Assembly: GCA_002377245.1 (NCBI GenBank)
Contig: DFPL01000283.1
Span: 1-54,832 of the forward strand
Reading direction: 5' to 3'
Length of the DNA: 54,832 nt
DNA from: Enterobacteriaceae bacterium UBA3516
GTDB taxonomy: Bacteria > Pseudomonadota > Gammaproteobacteria > Enterobacterales > Enterobacteriaceae
How positions within the stretch are numbered: position 1 is the first letter of the stretch; every line of letters starts with the position of its first letter. Below the pieces are notes generated by a model. It did no database searches and was not told the DNA's origin. It worked only from the letters and a program-made list of their open reading frames with translations. The position numbers and the translations under genes were made by a program. Positions 8,910-18,655 of this stretch are shown one piece after another.

Positions 8910-10265
8910 TTATGCGAGTTTCTTGCGCACAAACATCCACCCTACCAACAGCAGCACAATCCACGCACATCCCACATACAGCGAAATGCGCGTCTCCGGG
9001 TGCCAGCCAATCAGCCCGATGATAAACACAAGGAAAAGCAGACCGACAATCGTGGTCGCCACGCCGCCGGGGACTTTAAATTTCAGCGCTTTAACTTCAT
9101 CCGCGGACAAACGGCGACGGAATGCCACCTGTGAAAGCAGGATCATGATCCACACCCACACGGTAGCGAAGGTCGCCAGTGACGCGATCACCAGGAAGAC
9201 GTTCTCCGGCATGATGTAGTTGAGATACACCGCCGACAACAGCGCCAGCGTCATCACCAGCACCGTGACCCACGGAATGCCCTTGCTCGATGTTTTAGCG
9301 AAGATTTTTGGCGCACTGCCCTGCTCTGCCATCCCGTGCAACATGCGGCCCACGCCAAACACGTCGCTGTTAATGGCCGACAACGAGGCGGTCAGTACCA
9401 CGAAGTTCAGGATGCTGGCGGCAAAAGTAATGCCGAGGTGCTGGAACGTCAGAACAAACGGGCTGCCGTTGGTACCGACCTGATTCCACGGGTAGATGGA
9501 CATGATGACGAACAGCGTCCCGACATAGAAAACCAGAATGCGCATCGGCACCGAGTTAATGGCGCGCGGAATCGATTTTTCCGGGTCTTTCGCTTCACCG
9601 GCGGTAATGCCGATGATTTCAATGCCGCCATAGGCAAACATCACCATCTGCAATGACATCACCATGCCAATCCAGCCATTGCTAAAGAAGCCGCCGTTAC
9701 TCCACAGATTGTGGATCCCGGTCGGCTGGCCGCCGTTGCCGATTCCCCAGATAATGATGCCGAACCCGGCGGCAATCATGATGATAATGGTCGCGACTTT
9801 GAAGAAGGAGAACCAGAACTCCAGCTCACCAAACACCTTTACGCTCATCAGGTTAATGGCGCAGATAATGAGCACCACGCTCAGCACCCATATCCAGTGC
9901 GGAACGGTGGGGAACCAGACGCCCATATAGATGCCAAAAGCTGTCACATCAGCAATAGCGACAATCAGAATTTCAAAGCAGTAAGTCCAGCCAGTGATGT
10001 AACCAGCCAGCGGGCCCAGGTTTTCCTGAGCATAACGGGAGAACGAACTGGCAGAAGGATTGTGTACCGACATTTCGCCCAGCGCGCGCATGATGATGTA
10101 CGCTGCGACACCCCCGATAATGTAGGCCAGCAGCACGCTCGGACCCGCCATCTTGATGGCATCCGCCGAACCGTAAAACAGCCCGGTGCCAATCGCCGAC
10201 CCAAGGGCCATAAAGCGGATGTGTCGGGTACTCAACCCTCGCTTTAGTTTGTTCGTACTTTCCAT
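8910..10265 (-). CDS. proY: proline-specific permease ProY
   Basis: This 451-residue inner-membrane transporter belongs to the amino acid–polyamine–organocation superfamily. It has 12 predicted helices and the conserved first-helix motif FMALGSAIGTGLFYGSA, followed by GPSVLLAYIIGG. It is almost identical to E. coli ProY through the membrane region; the extreme C-terminus is shorter and different (FVRKKLA). In E. coli ProY is a cryptic proline transporter. The order brnQ then proY is conserved, with an 80-bp gap that contains an intrinsic terminator, so proY probably needs its own promoter or read-through. Confidence 0.96.
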   Translation of the reverse strand: MESTNKLKRGLSTRHIRFMALGSAIGTGLFYGSADAIKMAGPSVLLAYIIGGVAAYIIMRALGEMSVHNPSASSFSRYAQENLGPLAGYITGWTYCFEILIVAIADVTAFGIYMGVWFPTVPHWIWVLSVVLIICAINLMSVKVFGELEFWFSFFKVATIIIMIAAGFGIIIWGIGNGGQPTGIHNLWSNGGFFSNGWIGMVMSLQMVMFAYGGIEIIGITAGEAKDPEKSIPRAINSVPMRILVFYVGTLFVIMSIYPWNQVGTNGSPFVLTFQHLGITFAASILNFVVLTASLSAINSDVFGVGRMLHGMAEQGSAPKIFAKTSSKGIPWVTVLVMTLALLSAVYLNYIMPENVFLVIASLATFATVWVWIMILLSQVAFRRRLSADEVKALKFKVPGGVATTIVGLLFLVFIIGLIGWHPETRISLYVGCAWIVLLLVGWMFVRKKLA

Positions 10266-10285
10266 CGTTCCCCGTTCCAGGATTC

Positions 10286-10325
10286 AAAAAAACAAAAAAA
10301 CCACGGGACCATAAGTCCCGTGGTT
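10286..10325 (-). terminator. intrinsic terminator of brnQ
   Basis: On the minus strand, just after the brnQ stop, a perfect nine-base stem (CCACGGGAC with GTCCCGTGG, five-base loop, extended by two A·T pairs) is followed by a long T-rich run with seven consecutive T residues. This is a textbook Rho-independent terminator. Confidence 0.88.
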
Positions 10326-10345
10326 AGCAAACCATTTCACACTAC

Positions 10346-11665
10346 TTAGTGTGCGCTGGAGGCCACCTGACGCCCGGCAGCGCGATCCCAGCCAGCAGCC
10401 AGAATCACCATCACCAGCGTTGGCATCAACCAGGCCAGACCTTGCTCCGCCAGCGGCAGACGCTGAGTCCAGGCCGGCAGCACATCGCTAAACGCAGAGG
10501 CTTTAATACCGTCCAGCACGCCGAACAGCAGGCTGATAAACATGGGCGGTGCAATCACGCGGGACGAATTATGCCACCACGAGCGGGTGAAGCTCAAAAC
10601 GACCAGGGCGATACACGGCGGATAGATCATTGTCAGTACCGGAATGGAGATCTGAATCAGGTGGCTCAGACCCAGATTCGACACCGCCATGGAGAAGATA
10701 CCGAGAATAAACACCAGCGCACGGTACGAGAGCGGCAGGTACTGCGCGAAGAACTCAGCACAGGCGCAGGTGAGGCCAACCGCCGTCACCAGGCAGGCGA
10801 TGAAAATTAACGCTGCCAGCAGGAAGCTGCCGGCACCACCAAAGGTGTGCGCAACATAGGCATGCAGAATGGCTGCGCCGTTAGCAGACTGATCCACCAA
10901 AGAAGAGCTATCTGAACCCAGGCGGAACAGCGCCAGGTAAAGTAGCGTCAGACCCACGCCCGCCATCAGGCCAGCCCAGACGGTATAGCGGGTCAGCAGA
11001 CGCGCTTCCGTCACACCGCGGGAACGGGCGGCGTTAACAATGACAATACCGAACACCATCGCGCCCAGGGTATCCATTGTCAGGTAACCATTAACGAAGC
11101 CGTTAGAGAAAGCCGCGTGCTGGTAGGCATCCATCGCATGGCTGATGGGACCTGCTGGCCAGACAATCGCCGCCACGGAGAGAATCACCAGCGCAATAAT
11201 TTTCAGCGGCGCCAGGAAGTTACCCACGGTATCCAGCAGTTTACCCGGATAGAGCGACACCAGAATCACTAACGCAAAGTAGATGACGCTATAAATCAAC
11301 AGCGGCAGAGAGCCTTCGCCGGTCAATGGAGCGATGCCCACTTCAAAAGAGACGGTCGCCGTACGCGGTGTGGCAAACAGCGGCCCAACGGCCAGGTAAC
11401 AGACCGTCGCCAGTAGAACGCCAGCGACTTTACCAATTGGCGTACTGAGGCTGTCCACCCCGCCGCCCACTTTCGCCAGAGCGACAACGGTGAGCACCGG
11501 CAGGCCAACGGCGGTGATTAAAAAGCCAATGGATGCGGTCCAGACGTGCTCGCCTGCCTGCAAACCGACCATGGGAGGGAAAATGATATTGCCTGCGCCG
11601 ACGAACAGCGCAAAGGTCATAAAGCCCAGAGCAACAATGTCTCGTGGTTTTAAATGATGGGTCAT
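10346..11665 (-). CDS. brnQ: branched-chain amino acid transport system II carrier BrnQ
   Basis: The 439-residue product equals E. coli BrnQ in length and has 12 predicted inner-membrane helices. It belongs to the LIVCS family, cation-coupled importers of leucine, valine and isoleucine. The N-terminal segment DIVALGFMTFALFVGAGNII is the characteristic first helix. The start ATG at 11665 gives the expected MTHHLKPRD N-terminus. It lies downstream of phoR on the same strand but is separated by about 400 bp and a strong phoR terminator, so it is a separate unit. It ends in its own terminator. Confidence 0.97.
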   Translation of the reverse strand: MTHHLKPRDIVALGFMTFALFVGAGNIIFPPMVGLQAGEHVWTASIGFLITAVGLPVLTVVALAKVGGGVDSLSTPIGKVAGVLLATVCYLAVGPLFATPRTATVSFEVGIAPLTGEGSLPLLIYSVIYFALVILVSLYPGKLLDTVGNFLAPLKIIALVILSVAAIVWPAGPISHAMDAYQHAAFSNGFVNGYLTMDTLGAMVFGIVIVNAARSRGVTEARLLTRYTVWAGLMAGVGLTLLYLALFRLGSDSSSLVDQSANGAAILHAYVAHTFGGAGSFLLAALIFIACLVTAVGLTCACAEFFAQYLPLSYRALVFILGIFSMAVSNLGLSHLIQISIPVLTMIYPPCIALVVLSFTRSWWHNSSRVIAPPMFISLLFGVLDGIKASAFSDVLPAWTQRLPLAEQGLAWLMPTLVMVILAAGWDRAAGRQVASSAH

Positions 11666-12047
11666 AAACGTTTACAGCCTGTGGATGTGGTGATGCAAAT
11701 GTTGAAATTTTCGCCTTGTCGTGCGGAACATTACAGCGGCAAGGTCCTGAAACGAAGCGGGAAATACTTCCCTCTTCGCGTGGCGGAGAATAGTTTTTCG
11801 ATTTACCACGCAAATACAGTGGGTCTGACGACCTACGGGGCGCAATTTAAACGCTTATAACGTTTAAAGGCAATAAGGGATCGTAAAACCAGATGGATAT
11901 GCCAGATCTAAAAAAAACACCAGAGGATGATGCTGTATATAAGAAAAACGGATGGCTAATCATGCGAACAAAAAAGCAGCAAAGCCATATTCTGTCGATG
12001 AATGGATGTAAAGCGGGGTCAAAAAAGAGAGGTTCTGACAGAACTGG
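11666..12047. other. intergenic region upstream of brnQ
   Basis: About 380 bp between the brnQ start and the phoR terminator carries no convincing gene. It must contain the brnQ promoter and leader. A 32-codon plus-strand reading frame at 11962–12060 (basic, Lys/Ser-rich, only a weak GGATGG ahead of its ATG) is not supported as a gene. I see no clear operator here. Confidence 0.6.
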
Positions 12048-12078
12048 AAAGAAAAGCTGACACCCAGGGTGTCAGCTT
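12048..12078 (-). terminator. phoR terminator overlapping the phoR stop codon
   Basis: A perfect 12-base inverted repeat (AAGCTGACACCC with GGGTGTCAGCTT, one central base, so the real loop is a few bases) is followed on the minus strand by TTTTCTTT. The phoR TGA (12072–12074) lies inside the upstream arm, so the stem includes the last codons of the gene. Confidence 0.88.
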
Positions 12079-13367
12079 GCGTGTTTCACCATCAGTCTTT
12101 CGGGCAACATAAAGCTAAAGCGGGTGCCTTTACCCGGTGTACTCTGGATTTCCAGCTTGCTGTCATGGTGATTCACCGCGTGTTTAACTATCGCCAGGCC
12201 CAGGCCACTGCCCCCGGTCTGGCGGGAGCGGGCTTTGTCCACGCGGTAGAAACGTTCTGTCAGACGCGGAATGTGCTCTGCTGAAATCCCAGGCCCGTTA
12301 TCCTCAACGCTGAACTGCACACCGTGTGCCACACGCTGCCACTGCACGGTGATGTGCGTCCCGGCGGGCGTATGGTTGACGGCGTTGTAGACCAGGTTCG
12401 AAATCGCACTGCGCAGTTGCTCCTCATTGCCCAGCACTTTTAGCGCACCATCCACCACAAACTCCAGTTCGTGCTTATTGTGACTTAAGGTTTGCGCTTC
12501 TCTCTCCACCACCCGAAGCATCATCGGCACATCAATGATTTCATTCGGCGGCGTGATGGGTGCGGCTTCGATTTTAGAGAGCGTCAGGAGCTGCTTCACC
12601 AGCCCTTCCATGCGCGATGTTTGTTCTCGCATGGTATGTAACGCTTTCTCACGCGGTAGCCCCTCCAGCGTCTGTTCCTGCATCATCTCCAGGTAGCCCT
12701 GCAATACCGTTAACGGCGTGCGAAGTTCATGGCTGACGTTGGCAAAGAAGTTACGTCGCGCCCCTTCAAGCTGGTGCATTTGCGTGACGTCACGCGCCAC
12801 CATCAGCAACTGCTGCTCGCTGTAAGGCATCATGCGCATCTCAAGATGACGCCCATTGTTCAGCACCAGATTCAACGGGCGATCAAAGTTTCGCGCTTTG
12901 TAGTAACGGGTAAATTCGGGGTAGCGCAGCAGGTTGAGGATGTTTTGGCCGTTATCGTCCGGCCAGCGCAGATTGAGAAGCTGTTGTGCCAGTCCGTTAC
13001 ACCAGAAAATAGCCCCCTCTTCCGTAGTGAGCACAACGGCATCCGGCAAGGATTCCGCACCGCTGCGAAAACGCTTGATGAGATTGCCCAGTTCGCGACG
13101 ACGCTTTTTATTACGCATCTGCATCTGGTGCAGGCCGTAAAGCAGCGGTTCCCAACTGCCGGTGCCAGGGGGCGGGGTCATGCTTTTATCGACCCATAGC
13201 CACCAGGAAAGACGCATTAAATTCCAGAAATGCCAGGCCAGTAGTCCGGTGACTGCCGCCAGCAAAAACCACGGCAGGTAACCAAAGAATATGCCAAGCA
13301 GTGCAGCAGGTAGACAACATAGGATGAGTTCGAGTACCAGCCTTTTCCATGACAGCCGTTCCAGCAC
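12072..13367 (-). CDS. phoR: phosphate regulon sensor histidine kinase PhoR
   Basis: The 431-residue inner-membrane kinase matches E. coli PhoR in length. Two N-terminal membrane helices (about 9–28 and 32–50) are followed by a membrane-proximal charged region, a PAS domain (about 95–190), the dimerisation and phosphoacceptor helix with H213 in FFANVSHELRTPL, and a HATPase_c domain with the N box NLVYNAVNH and the glycine boxes DNGPGIS and GGSGLGLAI. It autophosphorylates under phosphate limitation and controls PhoB phosphorylation, with input from the Pst transporter and PhoU, which are not in this window. It is the second gene of the phoBR operon, starting 21 bp after phoB. Its stop codon is embedded in the terminator. 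Confidence 0.98.
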   Translation of the reverse strand: MLERLSWKRLVLELILCCLPAALLGIFFGYLPWFLLAAVTGLLAWHFWNLMRLSWWLWVDKSMTPPPGTGSWEPLLYGLHQMQMRNKKRRRELGNLIKRFRSGAESLPDAVVLTTEEGAIFWCNGLAQQLLNLRWPDDNGQNILNLLRYPEFTRYYKARNFDRPLNLVLNNGRHLEMRMMPYSEQQLLMVARDVTQMHQLEGARRNFFANVSHELRTPLTVLQGYLEMMQEQTLEGLPREKALHTMREQTSRMEGLVKQLLTLSKIEAAPITPPNEIIDVPMMLRVVEREAQTLSHNKHELEFVVDGALKVLGNEEQLRSAISNLVYNAVNHTPAGTHITVQWQRVAHGVQFSVEDNGPGISAEHIPRLTERFYRVDKARSRQTGGSGLGLAIVKHAVNHHDSKLEIQSTPGKGTRFSFMLPERLMVKHAS

Positions 13368-13388
13368 GCGTCACACTCCTGTCAGATT

Positions 13389-14078
13389 TCAGAAACGGGT
13401 TGAGAAGCGATAACCCGTGCCGCGAACTGTCTGTACCATACGATCGTGGCCGCTGGTTTCCAGTGCTTTACGCAAGCGGCGAATATGCACGTCGACCGTG
13501 CGATCTTCTACATAGACATTGGTTCCCCAGACGTGGTTAAGCAGCTGTTCACGGCTGTAGACGCGTTCCGGGTGCGTCATGAAGAAGTGCAACAGCTTAA
13601 ACTCCGTCGGCCCCATGTCCAGCGGATTCTCGCCGGTCATCACCCGATGAGAGCTTGGGTCGAGGCTCAGCCCCTGCATCTCAATGACCTCTTCTACCGC
13701 CATAGGCGAGATGCGACGCATAACCGCTTTGATTCGCGCAACCAGCTCTTTAGGGGAGAAAGGTTTAGTGATGTAATCGTCTGCACCGGTTTCAAGGCCG
13801 CGCACACGATCTTCTTCTTCACCGCGAGCCGTCAGCATCATCACCGGGATTTCCCGAGTCATGGCTTCACGTTTGAGGTGCTTAATAAACTGGATACCAG
13901 AGCCGCCTGGCAACATCCAGTCCAGTAAAATCAGATCGGGCCAGGGTTCATTCAGTTGGTTCACCGCGCTGTCATAATCTTCCGCTTCGACAGGTTGAAA
14001 GCCGTTTTGCTCAAGCACGAAACACACCATTTCACGAATGGGAGCTTCATCTTCTACGACCAGAATGCGTCTTGCCAT
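13389..14078 (-). CDS. phoB: phosphate regulon response regulator PhoB
   Basis: The 229-residue DNA-binding regulator is almost identical to E. coli PhoB. The receiver domain holds the acidic pair E9/D10 (VVEDE), the phosphorylation site D53 (LLDWMLPGG) and K105 (TKPFSPKEL). The C-terminal OmpR/PhoB winged helix ends GTGYRFSTRF. When phosphorylated by PhoR it binds Pho boxes and activates phosphate-starvation genes, including phoA in this window. A Pho box at 14138–14155 precedes a -10 element at 14122–14127, so the operon is probably autoactivated. Confidence 0.99.
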   Translation of the reverse strand: MARRILVVEDEAPIREMVCFVLEQNGFQPVEAEDYDSAVNQLNEPWPDLILLDWMLPGGSGIQFIKHLKREAMTREIPVMMLTARGEEEDRVRGLETGADDYITKPFSPKELVARIKAVMRRISPMAVEEVIEMQGLSLDPSSHRVMTGENPLDMGPTEFKLLHFFMTHPERVYSREQLLNHVWGTNVYVEDRTVDVHIRRLRKALETSGHDRMVQTVRGTGYRFSTRF

Positions 14079-14121
14079 AATTTGCCCTGTTTAATTAAAG
14101 TCATCAGTCAACCGCGGCGCC

Positions 14122-14155
14122 AGTATGCGTCACTTTTGTGACAGATTTATGAAAC
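14122..14155 (-). promoter_or_regulatory. phoBR promoter with Pho box
   Basis: On the minus strand GTTTCATAAATCTGTCAC (14138–14155) matches the 18-bp Pho box consensus at about 16 positions. Ten bases further lies CATACT (14122–14127) as -10. That spacing is the standard geometry of PhoB-activated promoters, in which the Pho box replaces the -35 element. phoB starts 43 bp downstream at 14078. Confidence 0.88.
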
Positions 14156-14274
14156 AAATGACCAACAGATGACGCATCATTCCGTTATATGACAGCGGCT
14201 AAGCGCTTTCGCTGGCGGCTCATAGGCTCTTGAATGTTATAATCCCGTTTACGCTTTTTTGCCATGGAACCGCT

Positions 14275-15477
14275 ATGCGCATCATTCATACATCGGACTG
14301 GCACCTCGGTCAGAACTTTTACAGCAAGAGCCGTGCCGCCGAGCACGACGCTTTTCTCTCCTGGCTACTGACCACGGCTGAAGAACATCAGGTTGACGCG
14401 ATCATTGTCGCGGGCGACATCTTTGATACCGGTTCGCCCCCCAGCTACGCGCGCGAACTCTATAACCGGTTTGTCGTGAAGTTACAAAACACCGGCTGTC
14501 ATCTGGTGGTGCTGGCCGGGAATCACGACTCCGTCGCCACACTCAATGAATCAAAAGATATTCTGGCCTGGCTGAAAACCACCGTCGTCGCCAGCGCGGG
14601 AAGCGCCCCTTTCTATTTACCGTTGCGCGATGGCTCGCCAGGCGCGGTGTTCTGCCCGGTACCGTTTTTACGTCCGCGCGACATTGTGACCAGCCAGGCC
14701 GGGCTTTCCGGGCAGCAAAAGCAGCAGCATCTGTTAGGCACCATCACCGACTACTACCAGCAACAGCATGATGCCGCCTGCACACTGCGCGGCGAACAGA
14801 CATTACCTATCATCGCCAGCGGTCACCTCACGACGGTAGGCGCCAGTAAAAGTGATGCCGTACGCGAGATTTATATCGGCACCCTGGACGCTTTCCCGGC
14901 ACAGAATTTCCCGTCCGCTGATTATATCGCGCTGGGCCATATTCACCGTCCGCAGAAGATTGGCGGTCAGGAACATATTCGCTACTGCGGCTCGCCCATC
15001 GCCCTGAGCTTTGATGAAACCGGCAAAAGTAAATATGTCAATTTAGTGACCTTCGACGCGGGAAAGCTGGCCGACGTGACGGCACTGGAAGTGCCTGTTA
15101 CCCAGCAATTGGGGGTCATTAAGGGCGACCTGACGGCCATTCGCGAACAGCTTGAACAGTGGCGGCATCATGATGCTGCGCGCCCCGTCTGGCTGGATAT
15201 CGAAATTGCCACCGACGACTACCTCAGCGATATGCAGCGGAAAATCCAGTTGCTGACCGCCGAACTGCCGGTAGAAGTGTTGCTGGTTCGCCGCAGCCGG
15301 GAGCAACGTGAACGCATTCTTGCCGGTGAGCGCCGTGAAACCCTCAGCGAATTAAGCGTGGAAGAGGTCTTCGCGCGCCGTCTGGCGCAGGAAGAACTGG
15401 ATGAGACACAACAGGCCAGATTAGAGGCGCTCTTTGCAGAAACACTGCACGGCCTGCACCAGGAGCACGACGCATGA
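14275..15477 (+). CDS. sbcD: SbcCD nuclease, subunit SbcD
   Basis: The 400-residue calcineurin-like metallophosphoesterase is the nuclease subunit of SbcCD, the bacterial Mre11. The metal-binding motifs are complete: D8 and H10 (HTSDWHLG), D48 (GDIFD), N83/H84 (GNHDS), then SGHLTTVG and LGHIH. With SbcC it degrades DNA ends blocked by protein and cleaves hairpins. I chose the ATG at 14275 because it gives the exact E. coli length and N-terminus. An in-frame ATG at 14230 would add 15 residues that do not fit the family. The sbcC start overlaps its stop by four bases (ATGA). It is divergent from phoB. Confidence 0.98.
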   Translation: MRIIHTSDWHLGQNFYSKSRAAEHDAFLSWLLTTAEEHQVDAIIVAGDIFDTGSPPSYARELYNRFVVKLQNTGCHLVVLAGNHDSVATLNESKDILAWLKTTVVASAGSAPFYLPLRDGSPGAVFCPVPFLRPRDIVTSQAGLSGQQKQQHLLGTITDYYQQQHDAACTLRGEQTLPIIASGHLTTVGASKSDAVREIYIGTLDAFPAQNFPSADYIALGHIHRPQKIGGQEHIRYCGSPIALSFDETGKSKYVNLVTFDAGKLADVTALEVPVTQQLGVIKGDLTAIREQLEQWRHHDAARPVWLDIEIATDDYLSDMQRKIQLLTAELPVEVLLVRRSREQRERILAGERRETLSELSVEEVFARRLAQEELDETQQARLEALFAETLHGLHQEHDA

Positions 15478-18400
15478 AAATTCTCAGCCTGCGCCTGAAA
15501 AACCTCAACTCCCTGAAAGGGGAATGGAAGATAGATTTTACCGCCGAACCTTTTGCCAGCAACGGTCTGTTTGCCATTACCGGGGCAACCGGCGCGGGTA
15601 AAACCACCCTGCTGGATGCCATCTGCCTCGCGCTTTACCATGAAACACCGCGCCTGAATAACGTCTCGCAGTCGCAAAATGATTTGATGACCCGTGACAC
15701 CGCCGATTGCCTGGCAGAGGTCGAATTCGAAGTTAAAGGCATTGCCTATCGCGCCTTCTGGAGCCAGACCCGCGCCCGAAACCAGCCCGACGGGAATTTG
15801 CAGGTCCCGCGCGTTGAACTTGCGCAGTGTGCTGACGGCAAAATTCTGGCGGATAAAGTCAAAGATAAGCTCGAACTTACCGCCTCGCTGACGGGGCTGG
15901 ACTATGGGCGCTTCACCCGTTCAATGCTGCTCTCACAGGGCCAGTTTGCCGCTTTTCTGAATGCCAAACCCAAAGAGCGCGCGGAACTGCTGGAAGAGCT
16001 GACCGGCACCGAGATCTACGGCCAGATTTCTGCCGAGGTGTTTGAAAAACATAAAATCGCCCGCACGGCGCTGGAAAAATGCCAGGCTCAGGCTGAAGGC
16101 GTAGTGCTGCTCAATGACGATCAGCGCACGGCCCTCACCGCAGGTTTGCAGGTACTCACTGACGAGGAACAGCGCCTGCTGACCCGACAGCAGACCGCAC
16201 AAACGCAGCTCAACTGGCTGAATCGCAGCCAGGAGTTGCGTCTCGCCCTCCAGCACGCGCAGGCGGCAAGTCAGCGTGCCGTTCAGGCGCAAAATGATGC
16301 CCAGCCCCAGCTCGCGCTGCTCAGTCGTGCCCAACCCGCCCTGGCGCTTCGTCCACTCTGGGAGCGTCTGCAAGAGCAACGCACGCTGTGGCAGAGCAGC
16401 CATCGGCAGAATGAAGAAGTGAATGCGCGCTTACATGACAGGCGCACGCTGCGTGCGTGCATTCGCGCCAGCGCCCTGAGTCAGCATGCGCAGCTCCGGG
16501 CCTCGGAGGTCACGCTTAAGGCCTGGCTTGCCGATAACGCCCGCTTCCAGCGCTGGCAAAGCGAACTGGCTGGCTGGCGCGCCATGCTCAACCAGCAGGT
16601 AGAGGATAAAAAACCCTGGCAGTCATTGCAGACCCGCATCGAGCAAAACGTGCTTAAGCTGCGCGGACTGCAGGCGGTTTCGCTGGACATGACCCCGGCA
16701 GAGGTCGAGGCGGCGATGGCCTTAAGCGCGCAGCATCGTCCGTTGCGCCAGAAACTGCACGCGTTGCACGCCCGTTTTGCGCCGCTGCAAAAGCACCTCG
16801 CTCAGCGCCAGCAAAGTCTGGTTGAACTCGAAGCAGAACGGAAAAAGCGCGACGATGAACTGACGCTAAGGCGCGCACAATATAAAGAAAAAAATCAGTT
16901 GCTGACGGAAATTCGTACCGTCTGCAAACTTGAAGAGCGCATTCACAGCCTGGAGAGTGAACGCGCCCGGCTTGAGCCTGACCACCCCTGCCCACTTTGT
17001 GGTTCAACCTCGCACCCGGCGATTGCCGAGTATCAGGCTATTGTTCCGGGCGTGAATCAGGCTCGTCGCGATGCGCTCGAGCTTGAGGTCAGTAAGATAA
17101 AAGAGGACGGTGTCGCCCTTAGCGAGCGTCTGAAAGGGCTGGCGGAACGGTATGAGAAAGAAGAGCGTGAAGCTAAAATCCTCTCTCAGGATGAGCAAAC
17201 GTTGCGCCAGGAGTGGGCCACGTTATGTGAAGCCTTGTGCATCAACATGCAACCACAGCACGACCTCACCAGCTGGCAGGCGGCGCAGGATGCCTATGAA
17301 CATCAGCTCTATCAGCTAAGCCAGCGGCAGACGCTGCAACACCAAATCGATGAGCTGCGCCAGCAGGTGGAACAGTATCAGCAGGCGGCAGAGACCCGTC
17401 GCGCCCATCTCGCTTCTCTGCTTGCGCCGCTGGAACTCACCGTTCCGCCAGAGGGGGAAGAAACTGCCTGGCTGGCCGCCCGCACCCAGGAAGCAGAACA
17501 GTGGCAGGAAAAGCAGACGGCCTTTACCGCCCTGCATGACAGCATTGCCCGCCTTTCACCGATTATTGATACCCTGCCGGATGACCCCGATTTTGCTGAT
17601 GAGACGCCCGTCAAACTGGACAACTGGCAACAGGTGCATAACGACTGCGTCTCACTGCAAAGTCAGTGGCAAACCCTGCAACAACAGCTTGCCGTCGAAG
17701 CCGAACGCCTGATGCTGCTGGAGAAACAGTTTGCCGATGCGCTGGCAGAAAGCGAGTTTACCGACCAGCAGGCGTTTCAGGACGCGCTGCTCAATGACGC
17801 AGAGCGTCTGCGCCTTGAACAGCTGCGCCAACAACTGGAAAGTGCGTGCCAGCAGGCACTGACCTTAGTGACCAATGCCGAGCAAACGCTGAATGCCCAT
17901 ATCGCCGAACCACCTGTTGTGATGGATGAAAGTGTTACGGCACAGAGCGCTCAGGAGGCGCTTACCCTTCTGGCAAGTCAGATCCGCGACAATACCACCC
18001 GTCAGGGAGAGTTCCGTCAGCAACTGAAGCAGGATGCGGAAAACCGCCAGCGCCAGCAGGTTCTGATGAGGGAGATAGAACACGCTGCGGTACGCTGCGA
18101 TGACTGGGGTCATCTTTCCCAGCTGATTGGCTCCCGCGACGGCGATAAATTCCGTAAATTCGCCCAGGGGCTAACGCTCGATAATCTGGTCTGGCTGGCA
18201 AACAATCAGCTCAATCGTCTGCACGGGCGCTACCTGCTTAAGCGTAAGGCCAGCGAAGCGCTGGAGCTTGAGGTGGTGGATACCTGGCAGGCGGACGCAG
18301 TGCGCGATACCCGCACGCTTTCCGGCGGCGAAAGCTTCCTCGTCAGCCTTGCGCTGGCCCTGGCGCTCTCGGACCTGGTCAGTCATAAAACCCGTATCGA

Positions 18401-18617
18401 TTCACTGTTCCTTGATGAAGGTTTTGGCACGCTCGACAGCGAAACGCTGGATACTGCGCTCGACGCCCTGGATGCGCTGAACGCCACCGGCAAGACCATT
18501 GGCGTTATCAGTCACGTTGAGGCGATGAAAGAGCGGATCCCGGTGCAGATAAAAGTGCGGAAGATTAATGGTCTTGGCTACAGCAAGCTGGATAACGTTT
18601 TTGCGGTAGATAAGTAA
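15474..18617 (+). CDS. sbcC: SbcCD nuclease, ATPase subunit SbcC
   Basis: The 1047-residue SMC-like ATPase is the bacterial Rad50. The Walker A motif is at 37–44 (GATGAGKT). Long Gln- and Glu-rich coiled coils run from about 180 to 900. The zinc hook CPLC (C506 and C509) lies at the apex. The ABC signature LSGGES is at 949–954 and Walker B (LFLDEGFG, D981/E982) follows. The length is within one residue of E. coli SbcC. It forms the SbcC2D2 complex with the overlapping upstream gene and gates its nuclease by ATP. In E. coli K-12 the next gene is araJ; here an orphan adhesin gene converges on sbcC instead. Confidence 0.98.
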   Translation: MKILSLRLKNLNSLKGEWKIDFTAEPFASNGLFAITGATGAGKTTLLDAICLALYHETPRLNNVSQSQNDLMTRDTADCLAEVEFEVKGIAYRAFWSQTRARNQPDGNLQVPRVELAQCADGKILADKVKDKLELTASLTGLDYGRFTRSMLLSQGQFAAFLNAKPKERAELLEELTGTEIYGQISAEVFEKHKIARTALEKCQAQAEGVVLLNDDQRTALTAGLQVLTDEEQRLLTRQQTAQTQLNWLNRSQELRLALQHAQAASQRAVQAQNDAQPQLALLSRAQPALALRPLWERLQEQRTLWQSSHRQNEEVNARLHDRRTLRACIRASALSQHAQLRASEVTLKAWLADNARFQRWQSELAGWRAMLNQQVEDKKPWQSLQTRIEQNVLKLRGLQAVSLDMTPAEVEAAMALSAQHRPLRQKLHALHARFAPLQKHLAQRQQSLVELEAERKKRDDELTLRRAQYKEKNQLLTEIRTVCKLEERIHSLESERARLEPDHPCPLCGSTSHPAIAEYQAIVPGVNQARRDALELEVSKIKEDGVALSERLKGLAERYEKEEREAKILSQDEQTLRQEWATLCEALCINMQPQHDLTSWQAAQDAYEHQLYQLSQRQTLQHQIDELRQQVEQYQQAAETRRAHLASLLAPLELTVPPEGEETAWLAARTQEAEQWQEKQTAFTALHDSIARLSPIIDTLPDDPDFADETPVKLDNWQQVHNDCVSLQSQWQTLQQQLAVEAERLMLLEKQFADALAESEFTDQQAFQDALLNDAERLRLEQLRQQLESACQQALTLVTNAEQTLNAHIAEPPVVMDESVTAQSAQEALTLLASQIRDNTTRQGEFRQQLKQDAENRQRQQVLMREIEHAAVRCDDWGHLSQLIGSRDGDKFRKFAQGLTLDNLVWLANNQLNRLHGRYLLKRKASEALELEVVDTWQADAVRDTRTLSGGESFLVSLALALALSDLVSHKTRIDSLFLDEGFGTLDSETLDTALDALDALNATGKTIGVISHVEAMKERIPVQIKVRKINGLGYSKLDNVFAVDK

Positions 18618-18623
18618 GCAGGG

Positions 18624-18647
18624 CCCGGCGAGAGCATCAACGCCGGG
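18624..18647. terminator. hairpin between convergent sbcC and adhesin genes
   Basis: The inverted repeat CCCGGCG…CGCCGGG with a ten-base loop lies between the two convergent stop codons (18617 and 18656). No strong T-tract follows on either strand, so termination is likely but not certain. Confidence 0.5.
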
Positions 18648-18655
18648 ACTGTACC

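Noticed and set aside
11962..12060. A 32-codon plus-strand frame upstream of brnQ (basic, Lys/Ser-rich)
   Set aside because: The ribosome site is weak, there is no recognisable relative, and its end runs into the phoR terminator arm.
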